A DNA stretch of 53,599 nt from Marinilabilia sp964403175. Lineage in GTDB: Bacteria > Bacteroidota > Bacteroidia > Bacteroidales > Marinilabiliaceae. Within the stretch, counting starts at the first letter, position 1. Every line of letters starts with the position of its first letter. The stretch lies in assembly GCA_964403175.1 (NCBI GenBank), contig CAYOFH010000008.1, forward strand, positions 1 to 53,599, read 5' to 3'. A program made the position numbers and the translations under genes. Below the pieces are notes generated by a model, which ran no database searches, was not told the origin of the DNA, and worked only from the letters and a program-made list of their open reading frames with translations. Shown here one piece after another: positions 24,407 through 33,500 of the stretch.

Positions 24407-25711
24407 ATGGAACTAGATATGTTGGGCATTATAGTCCTTGTTTCCACATTTGTCTTTTTTCTGGTGATTGGTACACCCATCGCCTATAGTATCGGACTCT
24501 CAGCTATGGCCACCATGCTTGTGAGTTTCGATGTTTTACCGGCCTTTTCAACCATGGCACAGCGTATGGCCACAGGATTGGAGAGTTTTTCGCTTCTTGC
24601 CATTCCTTTCTTTATACTTGCCGGACAATTAATGAACTCCGGAGGAATTGCAATCCGGCTCATTGAGTTTGCCAAAGTTTTAGTAGGTCGCCTTCCCGGA
24701 GGATTAGCTCTGGTAAATGTCACGGCCAATATGCTGTTCGGAGCCATTTCCGGATCTGCCGCAGCCTCGGCCTCAGCCATTGGAACTATTATGGGGCCCC
24801 GCATGGAAAAAGAAGGATATGACAAAAATTTTTCTGCGGCAATCAATGTAACATCTGCGACTACCGGATTATCCATTCCACCCAGTAACATTCTCATTGT
24901 ATATGCTCTGGCCAGCGGAGGAACCTCCATCGCTGCGTTGTTTCTTGCCGGATATATTCCGGGTATTTTAACGGGTCTGGCCATTATGTTGGTAGGGTCA
25001 GCTTATGCTTACCGAAAAAAATATCCGGTGGCTGATAAAACTCCCTTCAAACAGGGAGTTAAGAAGTTTCTGGATGCCATTCCCAGTCTGATGATGCTTG
25101 TGGTAGTTATCGGAGGTATCATTGCCGGAATTTTCACAGCCACCGAAGCCGCAGCAATTGCAGTGGTTTACAGTCTTGTTCTGGCGCTCATCTATAAAGA
25201 AATCACCTTAAAACATTTACCTGTCATTATTCTTAATACTGTACGAACGGCAGGTATGGTATTGTTGCTTATCGCCGCATCAATTGGTCTTTCCTGGGTA
25301 ATGTCGTTCGAGAACATCCCGGCAACGGTAAGTAATACGTTACTGTCACTTTCCTCCGATCCTTTCGTAATTCTGTTGATTATCAACCTGGCATTACTTG
25401 CTGTGGGAATTTTCATGGATATGACACCCGCTGTATTAATATTCACACCCATATTCCTGCCTATTGTTACCACACAGTTGGGTCTGGATCCCATTCATTT
25501 CGGTATTATTATGATTTTAAACCTGAATGTGGGACTGGTAACACCGCCGGTAGGAGCAGTACTGTTTATTGGATGTAGTGTTGCCAAACTGAAAATTCAG
25601 AATCTGGTAATACCTCTGATTCCTTTTTACATTGCCATGTTTGTAGTATTGCTTTTGGTTACTTTTATCCCTGAGATCTCTCTTTGGGTTCCGGAATTCT
25701 TTGGATATTAA
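24407..25711 (+). CDS. dctM: TRAP transporter large permease (DctM)
   Basis: The 434-residue, multi-helix channel subunit. Typical DctM blocks are FFLVIGTPIAYSIGLSA, LLAIPFFILAGQLMNSGGI, the conserved NMLFGAISGSAAASASAIGTIMGP (in part), TGLSIPPSNILIVYALASGG and LNVGLVTPPVGAVLFIGCSVA. It is the last gene of the transporter operon, and a strong hairpin follows its stop. Confidence 0.95.
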   Translation: MELDMLGIIVLVSTFVFFLVIGTPIAYSIGLSAMATMLVSFDVLPAFSTMAQRMATGLESFSLLAIPFFILAGQLMNSGGIAIRLIEFAKVLVGRLPGGLALVNVTANMLFGAISGSAAASASAIGTIMGPRMEKEGYDKNFSAAINVTSATTGLSIPPSNILIVYALASGGTSIAALFLAGYIPGILTGLAIMLVGSAYAYRKKYPVADKTPFKQGVKKFLDAIPSLMMLVVVIGGIIAGIFTATEAAAIAVVYSLVLALIYKEITLKHLPVIILNTVRTAGMVLLLIAASIGLSWVMSFENIPATVSNTLLSLSSDPFVILLIINLALLAVGIFMDMTPAVLIFTPIFLPIVTTQLGLDPIHFGIIMILNLNVGLVTPPVGAVLFIGCSVAKLKIQNLVIPLIPFYIAMFVVLLLVTFIPEISLWVPEFFGY

Positions 25712-25723
25712 TTCACCTGATAT

Positions 25724-25754
25724 AGCAACAAATGCCTTCGTGGCATTTGTTGCT
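25724..25754 (+). terminator. Terminator of the TRAP transporter operon
   Basis: A perfect 13-bp stem (25724-25736 with 25742-25754) closes on a ttcgt loop, 12 bases after the dctM stop. There is no long T tract, but the stem is strong and well placed. Confidence 0.65.
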
Positions 25755-25821
25755 GCTTATGAATGAAGGTTGAAAAATTAGATTAGAGGCCGGAGATTAT
25801 TTGGAGGTGTACTTAAACAAT

Positions 25822-25853
25822 AGATCGTTAGACTTTTAGATATAAGATTTAAG
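25822..25853 (+). repeat. Dispersed intergenic word shared with the 47.3-kb repeat
   Basis: About 32 bases (agatcgttagac...agatttaag) match 47325-47356 with only a few changes and, more loosely, the reverse complement of 47667-47693. It lies in the spacer before the LacI gene. Confidence 0.5.
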
Positions 25854-25904
25854 CTACATCATATAACATTGAAAATCTGTACTTTAAAGCAAAAACTTAT
25901 TCGC

Positions 25905-25920
25905 TTGCAAACGCTTGAAC
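25905..25920 (+). promoter_or_regulatory. Candidate LacI-family operator
   Basis: TTGCAAACGCTTGAAC contains CAAaCGcTTG, a palindrome centred on CG with one mismatch, fitting the general LacI-family operator form. It lies 142 bases before the LacI gene, where self-regulation would act. Further down, GTTAAC occurs at 25987-25992 and 26038-26043, bracketing a CTCCGG/CCGGAG hairpin. Confidence 0.4.
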
Positions 25921-26061
25921 CTTAAGTTTTTATAAAAGTTTAACGAAGTATTGCTTAAACATACGGCTAAAATGATATGCAAAAAAGTTAACTGCCATTA
26001 TTCCTCCGGAAACAGGGCCCATTAAGAGCAACCCGGAGTTAACAAATGATATTTCAAGTAA

Positions 26062-27108
26062 ATGAAACAAGTTCGAATAAAAGATATAGCCAGTAAAGCA
26101 AATGTATCTATTGGTACTGTTGACAGAGTTTTACACAACCGGGGAGAAGTAGCAAAAAAAACCAGAGAAAAAGTACTGGCCATTGCCAGAGAAATGAATT
26201 ATCAGCCAAATATCGTTGCTCAGGCACTTACGACCCGGAAAACATACAAATTTTCGGTGTTGATTCCCAGAGGAGGGGATGATAACGTATACTGGCTTGC
26301 CCATCCCAAAGGTATAGAAAAGGCAATCCATGATCTTCACCCGTTTTCCATAGAAATTAAATATTGTCTGTTCGAACTGCACAATGAAGCAGATTTCCTC
26401 TTAAAAACCAATGAAATACTGGCTAGCCCACCCGACGGGGTAATTATGGCCCCCATCCTGAAAAAAGAATCCATCCGATTCTGCCAGAATCTTGACAAAA
26501 ACAAAATTCCATACATATTTATCGACACTTTTATTGACAATACCAATTGTATTGCTTTCATTGGAGAAGATGCCTTTCAGGGTGGACGTGTGGCAGCAAG
26601 TCTTATTGATTTCGGACTTGCCCCCGAAAAGGATATTTTAATTGTAAACCTGGCCAAAGATCTGGAAAACACACAGCATCTGAATCGCAGAAATCAAGGT
26701 TTTCTGAGCTACTTCCTGGATGCAGGAAAAAATACCGGAATTAAAATAACAGTAGAAATTCCTACTACCGATCAGGATTCTGTAAGAAGTAAAATGGATC
26801 AAATCTTACAACAAAATCCAAACATCGGAGCATTTTTAGTTTCAAGTGCCAAAACTCATATTGTTGCAAGATACCTTGAGAAAAAAAGAATTAATGCCAT
26901 TCTTGTGGGCTACGAAATCACAAAGAAAAATGCAGATTTCCTGAAAAGAGGAATCATACATTTCCTCATCGGTCAGAAACCCATGGAACAATCAGAGAAA
27001 GCCGTAAAACGGCTTTTCGAATACCTTACAACCAATACCATAGCCATGAAACACGAGTTTCAACCTGTTGAAATTATCAATACAGAGACACTTACCATTA
27101 ACAGATAG
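26062..27108 (+). CDS. LacI-family transcriptional regulator
   Basis: The 348-residue regulator has an N-terminal LacI helix-turn-helix and hinge (VRIKDIASKANVSIGTVDRVLHNRGEV, in part, then YQPNIVAQAL) and a periplasmic-binding-protein-like effector domain of the sugar-binding type (from about residue 60). The effector domain begins KFSVLIPRGGDDNVYW and includes IPYIFIDTFIDN and AFIGEDAFQGGRVAA. Its position between the transporter and uxaE suggests control of this uronate region in response to a uronate or an intermediate such as KDG, a common arrangement. Target sites are only predicted. Confidence 0.9.
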   Translation: MKQVRIKDIASKANVSIGTVDRVLHNRGEVAKKTREKVLAIAREMNYQPNIVAQALTTRKTYKFSVLIPRGGDDNVYWLAHPKGIEKAIHDLHPFSIEIKYCLFELHNEADFLLKTNEILASPPDGVIMAPILKKESIRFCQNLDKNKIPYIFIDTFIDNTNCIAFIGEDAFQGGRVAASLIDFGLAPEKDILIVNLAKDLENTQHLNRRNQGFLSYFLDAGKNTGIKITVEIPTTDQDSVRSKMDQILQQNPNIGAFLVSSAKTHIVARYLEKKRINAILVGYEITKKNADFLKRGIIHFLIGQKPMEQSEKAVKRLFEYLTTNTIAMKHEFQPVEIINTETLTINR

Positions 27109-27263
27109 GGACCGAAAAATGATGCCGGAAGATAAATCTTGAGAAATATAATTGTGTTGATTTTCTAATCCTTACACAGAACCTTTTCATACATCCAAAA
27201 AACGCTCTGACAAGCGCCTGATAAAATCTAAAAGATATTAACTCACAATAAAAAAACTTAGTC

Positions 27264-28514
27264 ATGAAAAAACTATCGAAGTATTCATTTGGCATGGGCG
27301 ACCGTTTTGCCCATCAGGCCCAATGGCAATTAAAAACCATACTTGAAGCAGAAAAACATGGCGTAGACATCACACCGGTCTGGAACAAATCCAACCGTGA
27401 ACATACTACTATCGGCAGCGAACCACATGACACGAGGGCTGCGGCGGAAGAAAGCATCAAGAAAGCCGGGTATGAAAAAGAATGGTTCATTGATGCAGAT
27501 CACGTCAACCTGGACACAGTGGATCGATTTCTTGGCAGTTCCAACTTCTTTACAATCGATGTGGCTTCATACATTGGTCAAAAAAGTGAATCCATGGAAG
27601 AAGAAGAATTCATCAATAAAATGAGAGATTACATCGGTAATATTGAAATACCGGGCATTGCCCCACCCATCAACATTACGGAAGATATGCTGAGGGAGAC
27701 TACTGACCAATATCTGTATGCAGCTTTTATGGCCAGTGAGACCTACAAACGCATAGAATCAGTTAAAGGCAAAGGAAACTTCATCACAGAGGTATCAATG
27801 GATGAAGTACCCAAACCACAAACTCCTGTGGAACTTCTATTCATCCTTGCTATGCTTGCTCACTACAATGTACCGGTACAAACCATTGCACCAAAATTTA
27901 CCGGAAGATTCAATAAAGGAGTGGACTATGTGGGAGACCTTATTGTCTTCAACAGTGAATATGAAACCAATTTGATGATTATTGACTATGCCATTCAGCA
28001 ATTTGGACTTCCCGAAGAACTGAAACTGAGTATTCATTCCGGCTCCGACAAGTTTTCCATCTATCCAATCATAAAAGAACTGTCGAAAGAACACAATAAG
28101 GGATTTCATTTAAAAACTGCCGGCACCACGTGGCTGGAGGAGGTTATAGGTCTTGCTCTGGCCGGTGGCGAAGCGCTGGTATTCGTGAAGCACCTCTATT
28201 CCCGTGCGCTCACCAATGTGGAAGGGCTTTGCGCTCCTTATGCTGATGTAATTGATATTGACAAAAGTAAGTTACCCACAGCTCTTGAAGTAAATGGATG
28301 GACCGGAGAGGAATTTGCCAATGCATTGCGGCATATCCCCGATCATCCTGGATACAATTCTAACCTGCGTCAGTTAATCCATGTAGCATATAAGCTGGCA
28401 GCAGACAGAATTAACCAGTTCAATGCTCTGCTGGAGCAACATTCGGATATTGTGGGAAAATGTGTATTTGAGAATCTTTATGAACGACATGCGAAAAGAT
28501 TGTTTGTGGATTAG
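27264..28514 (+). CDS. uxaE: Tagaturonate 3-epimerase (UxaE family)
   Basis: The 416-residue protein matches the tagaturonate/fructuronate epimerase family first recognised in Thermotoga maritima (TM0440). Recognisable parts are KYSFGMGDRFAHQAQWQLKT at the start, PVWNKSNREHTTIGSEP, EWFIDADHVNLDTVDRF, TIAPKFTGRFNKGVDYVGD, and LSIHSGSDKFSIYP (probable metal/substrate histidine), then FHLKTAGTTWLEE. It interconverts D-tagaturonate and D-fructuronate, letting galacturonate join the mannonate branch with no UxaA or UxaB. It has its own spacer of 155 bases after lacI and lies outside the main operon. Confidence 0.88.
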   Translation: MKKLSKYSFGMGDRFAHQAQWQLKTILEAEKHGVDITPVWNKSNREHTTIGSEPHDTRAAAEESIKKAGYEKEWFIDADHVNLDTVDRFLGSSNFFTIDVASYIGQKSESMEEEEFINKMRDYIGNIEIPGIAPPINITEDMLRETTDQYLYAAFMASETYKRIESVKGKGNFITEVSMDEVPKPQTPVELLFILAMLAHYNVPVQTIAPKFTGRFNKGVDYVGDLIVFNSEYETNLMIIDYAIQQFGLPEELKLSIHSGSDKFSIYPIIKELSKEHNKGFHLKTAGTTWLEEVIGLALAGGEALVFVKHLYSRALTNVEGLCAPYADVIDIDKSKLPTALEVNGWTGEEFANALRHIPDHPGYNSNLRQLIHVAYKLAADRINQFNALLEQHSDIVGKCVFENLYERHAKRLFVD

Positions 28515-28631
28515 TTGTTGCTCTTTGTTTTTATCGCGGATCCGGAAAAAATAAAGAGGGTTTTAAACTGATCTGTTACGTAATATCTTCGTAGCAGCTA
28601 CAAATCAAACAAAAAAAATATACATTATTGA

Positions 28632-28691
28632 GTCATAGTAAAGTCATATTAAATTCAATTATAATCGAATTTAATATGACTTTACTATGAC
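28632..28691. repeat. Perfect 25-bp inverted repeat with a 10-base loop
   Basis: Bases 28632-28656 are the exact reverse complement of 28667-28691. The unit ATGACTTTA appears three times on the right side (28675-28683, 28686-28694, 28709-28717). It may be a small palindromic element or a strong terminator of uxaE, although no T tract follows directly. Confidence 0.75.
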
Positions 28692-28884
28692 TTTATATTG
28701 AGTTTAAAATGACTTTAAAACAAACCAAAGATGAACCTGTTACGAATCAGAAACAAAGCAGACTTTTACAAAGCCTTATAAAAGGAGCATGGCAGGGTTT
28801 GCTACAAAAGACAAAACAATTAAATTTTCTATATTGCATAAAAACCGGATTAATTTAACACCGATAGGACAGACCAGCATATTT

Positions 28885-28892
28885 TACATTTG
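28885..28892 (+). promoter_or_regulatory. -7 element of the DUF434 gene promoter
   Basis: TACATTTG is an exact TAnnTTTG box 48 bases before the ATG at 28940. No clear TTTG was found at -33. Confidence 0.4.
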
Positions 28893-28939
28893 TTAATATT
28901 ACAACTACAATCATCAGTTTTCCAATCTAAAAGGATTCT

Positions 28940-29668
28940 ATGTCACCCGACAAAAGAAAACACAGAGGGCCGGGGCCGAAAGACCATCAGCTTTTTTCTG
29001 AAGAGCAAATTCCCGTCTTTAAAGCCGCCGCCAATGATTATTGCTGGTTACTGGACAAAGATTATTCGGCCAAAGCAGCACTCAAAATTGTAGGTGATCA
29101 CTTCAAACTAACTGAACGTCAGCGAAAAGCCCTGGATCGTTGCTGCCAGCCATCCGAACTTGTCAGAAAAATTAAAGACAGAGAGTTAACCTCCAAAAAA
29201 GAATTGATTAATTACCCAGTCATTATTGACGGGTTTAATTTACTTATCATTCTCGAAGCTGCACTCAGCGGTGCTCCTCTGTTTAAAGGCAGAGATTCAT
29301 TGATTCGCGACATTTCAGGCCTCCATGGGTCTTATCACAAAATAAGTGAAACTCCTTCAGCCATTCGCTTAGTAGCCGATTTTTTAAAAGAATATTCTCC
29401 TTCTCATATTTTATGGATATTCGATAAGCCGGTTAGCAACAGCGGAAGACTGGCAGCACTGGTAACAGAAACCGGAAAAGAGGCCGGAATTCAATGGCAT
29501 ACAAAGCTGGAAAATAATACAGACAATAAAGTAACCCAGGCTAACAGGATAGTAATATCCTCTGACTCACAAATACTTGCAAAATGCGCAAATTGGTTCA
29601 ACCTTTCATCATGTATCGTTGATGAACATCTGAAAGAGAAATGGCTCATCGATATTTGGAAACACTGA
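28940..29668 (+). CDS. DUF434/DUF5616 domain protein
   Basis: The 242-residue cytosolic protein matches the DUF434 family: HRGPGPKDHQLF, then AANDYCWLLDKDYSAKAALKIVGDHFKLTERQRKALDRCC (in part) at about residues 30-70. A second domain from about residue 92 begins PVIIDGFNLLIILEAALSGAPLFKGRD and contains ILWIFDKPVSNSG and IVISSDSQIL. The aspartate pattern (VIIDGFN...IFDKP...SSDSQIL) is suggestive of a PIN-like nuclease fold, which is my inference. No function is established that I can state. Confidence 0.8.
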   Translation: MSPDKRKHRGPGPKDHQLFSEEQIPVFKAAANDYCWLLDKDYSAKAALKIVGDHFKLTERQRKALDRCCQPSELVRKIKDRELTSKKELINYPVIIDGFNLLIILEAALSGAPLFKGRDSLIRDISGLHGSYHKISETPSAIRLVADFLKEYSPSHILWIFDKPVSNSGRLAALVTETGKEAGIQWHTKLENNTDNKVTQANRIVISSDSQILAKCANWFNLSSCIVDEHLKEKWLIDIWKH

Positions 29669-29934
29669 CAAACCGCTGCTAAGTCACAAAAACCAAAAGA
29701 TAAAGTTTATTACAGGGTATGTATCTTTAGTGTATCTGGAATCCCCACTACTGACTATTAACTCGTCTTTGCAAGAAAACTCCAACTACTTCGTCATTCT
29801 TGTTTTTGAATCAGTCATTAACAAAAGTAAACTCCTTGGATTCAAAAACTTCGAGAGCCTCGTATTTGGCGCTTTCTAATCAAAGACTAAAAACCCTTAG
29901 TTTTCTTCCTGGCACTAACTACCAACTATAACAC

Positions 29935-30063
29935 TTTTATCTAACAAAAATCGTAAACCTTTTAAAATGTGATTTTTATATGATTTCGTTAGTCCTTTTG
30001 GTATGCCTCTATTAAAAGGAATCACTACTCCCTACTGACTACTGCCTAACGACTAAATTACTT
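29935..30063 (-). repeat. Dispersed ~130-base intergenic repeat, copy A
   Basis: Its reverse complement aligns along its full length with 47354-47484. Near-identical blocks are AGTAATTTAGT, GTTAGGCAGTAGTCAGTAGG, AGTAGTGAT, ACTAACGAAATCA and GTTAGATAAAA. Both copies are intergenic and lie near T9SS cargo genes. No coding capacity. Confidence 0.7.
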
Positions 30064-30450
30064 TCATCCAAACAAGACCAACATTCATCCGCAAAACGAA
30101 CCTGTTCGCCATATTTTTCTGTATATCAGCATCTTTAAAGGCCGAAACAGGTAACATATTTTTTATCTTTGACGTTCAAATAACAAGAGTGACCGAACTT
30201 CGTCCGATCCAAATCTTCCAGGTAAGTATTACTTCGGTTCCACTTCTTTGACTTTACAATTTTTAAGGGCCATAAATGCGTACCCCGGTATTTTACCGGC
30301 AAGTGCATTGGATTGTCATACTCTGAAGAGTTAAAACCAAAAACGACAATATTATGAAAAGGGCCCCAAAACATTCCGATTACAGAGATTCCTCTCGTTT
30401 TTTAAATATTCCCAATATTATCCGAAGTAAACCCCTATGGCATCTCATAA

Positions 30451-30458
30451 TAATTTTG
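30451..30458 (+). promoter_or_regulatory. Candidate -7 element for the giant adhesin
   Basis: TAATTTTG matches TAnnTTTG and lies 88 bases before the ATG at 30546. No matching -33 box was seen, so this is tentative. Confidence 0.35.
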
Positions 30459-30545
30459 TTTTTGTGAGTAAAGAAAGGCAATGGCACTTTACTCTGTAAC
30501 CCGGCACCACTAATTTGAAACCAATTCCCAAAAAGACCACATATC

Positions 30546-33500
30546 ATGAAAAAACTTCTACCCCTGATCATTTTCCTGACAACATTTTCTTCAACCTTTG
30601 CCCAGGAAGGCACCAAACAGCTGATGCCCAATTCCAATGACCGATTATTTATNNNNNNNNNNNNNNNNNNNNNNNNNNNNNNNNNNNNNNNNNNNNNNNN
30701 NNNNNNNNNNNNNNNNNNNNNNNNNNNNNNNNNNNNNNNNNNNNNNNNNNNNAACAAGGTCAACTTCCGGATGTATCCATACTCCTTCGTTTTTGTGGCC
30801 AACCGATACGGAATTACGCCTTACTCAGAAGAAAACTACATCAAGCGTGTGCAGAGTATGGAAGGCGACCAGGTAAGTGGAGAAAATCTGGCGGAGTACA
30901 AGGTTTTTCTGAACGACCCGGATCGCAGTGTGTGGCCCAACACCCGACTGGCACCTCCTACCGTACAGGTGAAAGCCGAGGATCAGCTTTACATGGATTA
31001 TCAGTATAACAGATACCCACCCTACAGCGACATCGACCGGGGAACCATCCTCCTGGAAAAAAACGCCCCGGAGTGCGAGGATGAAGACATCACCTTTTTT
31101 AGCATCGAAACCAACATAGAGGGTTATACTGCCATCATGCTCGATCTGGATGGCGATGGTGAATATTCGGCCGAAGGCAGCGACCGTGTCATTTACCGGG
31201 AGCTAAAAAAAGGGCTCAATTATGTACTCTGGGATTTCAAAACAGATAATGGTGCAGAAGTGGCAGATGGAGAGTATTCTGCATCCGCAACATTCTTCGG
31301 ACGAGGCCCCGCCCATTTCCCCATGTACGATGTGGAACAAATGGATGGGATCACCACTTCATCCATACGACCTTTCAACCGCCTGAATACTACCATTTAC
31401 TGGGATGATAGCCAGATTACAGAATGGGGAGACATCGAAGGTCTTGGGAGAATGGATGCAACCAGTCAAAAACAACTCAAAATAGGGCAAAACACTCCCA
31501 GAACATGGATTTACGAAGGAGATGATCACGTAAATATCCCACACAACGGTGAAGTAAATACTCTAAACACCTGGTTTAACGCCATCGACCTCGGATACAA
31601 CGACATCGTTTTCGAGGTGGCACAAAGCGATACCAAATGCCTGGATGGGGAAGCGCCATGGGTAGGCGACGTGTACAAAGAAGGCCCTAAGAACAATAAC
31701 CTTGTGTTTGATGAAGCAGATTTTGACCCTAAATTCTCTCATCCGGAGGGCACTCAGTTCCAATCCATCAGAATCACCTCTACTCCTGAAACCGGAGAGC
31801 TTCGCTACAATGGAAGTGCCATTTCTGTACCACTGGAGATTTCGCGGGAAAATCTTACAAATCTTACCTATACCCCTCCCTCCGACTGGATTGGCAAAAC
31901 TCCTTTTAACTGGGAAGCCTTTGATGGCACCCGTTGGAGCAACAATGATGAGGCTGTTTATTGCATCATCAACTCAGCCCCAGCCATTACAGAAATTGAC
32001 GATCAGGTACTCTGTACCAACAGCGAAACTCAACCTTTAAACTTTACAGTAAGCGACGATGATACAGCTCCTGACGACCTCATCATTACCGGATTCTCGG
32101 CCAACCCGTCTGTGGTACCTCACAACGGTATTGAAATCGAGGGAACAGGAAGCAACCGCACAGTTACCATCAAGCCTGTACCATACGAATCGGGACATGC
32201 CATCATTTACCTGATGGTAGAAGACGGTCTCAGTCAGAGCATAGAAGAATTTGCCGTAACCATCGCCCCAAGTCTGCAGTTTTCGGGCGACACCTCTCTT
32301 TGTGTAAATGATCCGCTACAACTGACCGCCGAAGAATTTGGTGCCGACAGTTACTCCTGGCAGTTCGATGGGACAGAAGTATCCAACGATCCCACGGTAG
32401 CACAAGCCTCAGGCCACGTAAACTATGGAGAATGGGCACTCTCCATCGAAAAATACATCGAGGAGCACAATATTACCTGTACCTCTACCCGTAATTTCAA
32501 CGTCACCTACTCGCCGAACACCAATTTTACGGGAGATCAGGAGGTATGCGTTGGAGAAGAAATTTCCCTTATTGCAGACGAAGTAAATGCCACCTACCAG
32601 TGGCGCAGAGGCGGAACCGGCATCGAATCACAGAACACCGGAACATTTTCCAAAGAAGCTGCGCTGGCCGACGACGGAGATGACTACACGCTTTGGGTGA
32701 ACAAAGACGGCTGCCAGTGGGAATCCGATCCGTTTGCCATTTCTGTTGTTTTGATGCCGTCAACAGGGCTTACCATCACTCCCGGAACTGTTGACCCGGG
32801 TCGTGACGGTGAATTTGTCATTAACAGCACTCAAAACGGTTTTATTTACAGGACTTATTCTGAAGGGTCGGTAATTGCATCAGCAACCTCAACCGGAGGC
32901 GAACTCAACATGACCATCCCGGCCCAATACCTGCAACCAGGCGAAAATGCCTTCGAACTGACGGTGGACAACATCAATTGTGAAGTTCCGCTGAACAATC
33001 CGGGAATTGTTAACGTCAACCAACCGGGAATCACTGTCCTGCCCACCTCACTCACCACATCAGAGGATGGGGAAGCTCAGTTATTTTCTGTTGAGCTTCA
33101 CACATCCCCTCTCAATACTGTAAACATTGATCTTTACTCTGATGACGAAACAGAGGGAGAAATTACTCCGGAAACACTTACGTTCGACGCGGGAAACTGG
33201 GACACTCCGCAAACTGTCACAGTTACACCTGTCAGAGACCGGAAAGTAGATGAAGACATCAATTATTCAATTATCCTGGAGCCTGTTGTTAGTGACGATC
33301 CCTATTATAACGAAATGGATCCGGAGGATGTGGCCGTAACAAATGCCAATGTGGATGTTGCAGAGGTCAATATCTCCCACTCAGAACTGACAACCTCTGA
33401 ATCCGGATCTACAGCCGATTTCACGGTTGTGCTGAAGTCAATACCTTCAACAGCAGTTAGGATTGAATTTTCAGGACTTGACGCTTCTGAAGGAAGCATA

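Larger units (their letters stand above)
28515..28939. other. Intergenic region with a long hairpin
   Basis: This 425-base spacer after uxaE holds no credible gene. It contains the 25-bp perfect inverted repeat described separately and a candidate -7 box for the next gene. Confidence 0.5.
29669..30545. other. Long intergenic region before the giant adhesin
   Basis: About 880 bases. It holds one copy of the ~130-base dispersed repeat (29935-30063), low-complexity words (ctactgactactgcc), and a TAATTTTG box at 30451-30458 as a candidate -7 element. A minus-strand frame of 79 codons at 30135-30374 has no recognisable features and I do not call it. Confidence 0.45.

Noticed and set aside
30085..30106. 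CGAAC-CT-GTTCG palindrome as a LexA-like box
   Set aside because: The spacer is 2 bases rather than the 4 of the Bacillus-type box and it is not near an SOS gene.
30135..30374. Minus-strand 79-codon frame upstream of the giant adhesin
   Set aside because: No family resemblance, no promoter or ribosome binding evidence, and it occupies the likely 5' region of the adhesin.
30653..30752. Frames on both strands running through the N gap
   Set aside because: Translation across Ns is not evidence. Only the plus-strand adhesin frame is kept because both flanks fit a T9SS surface protein, and the uncertainty is stated.
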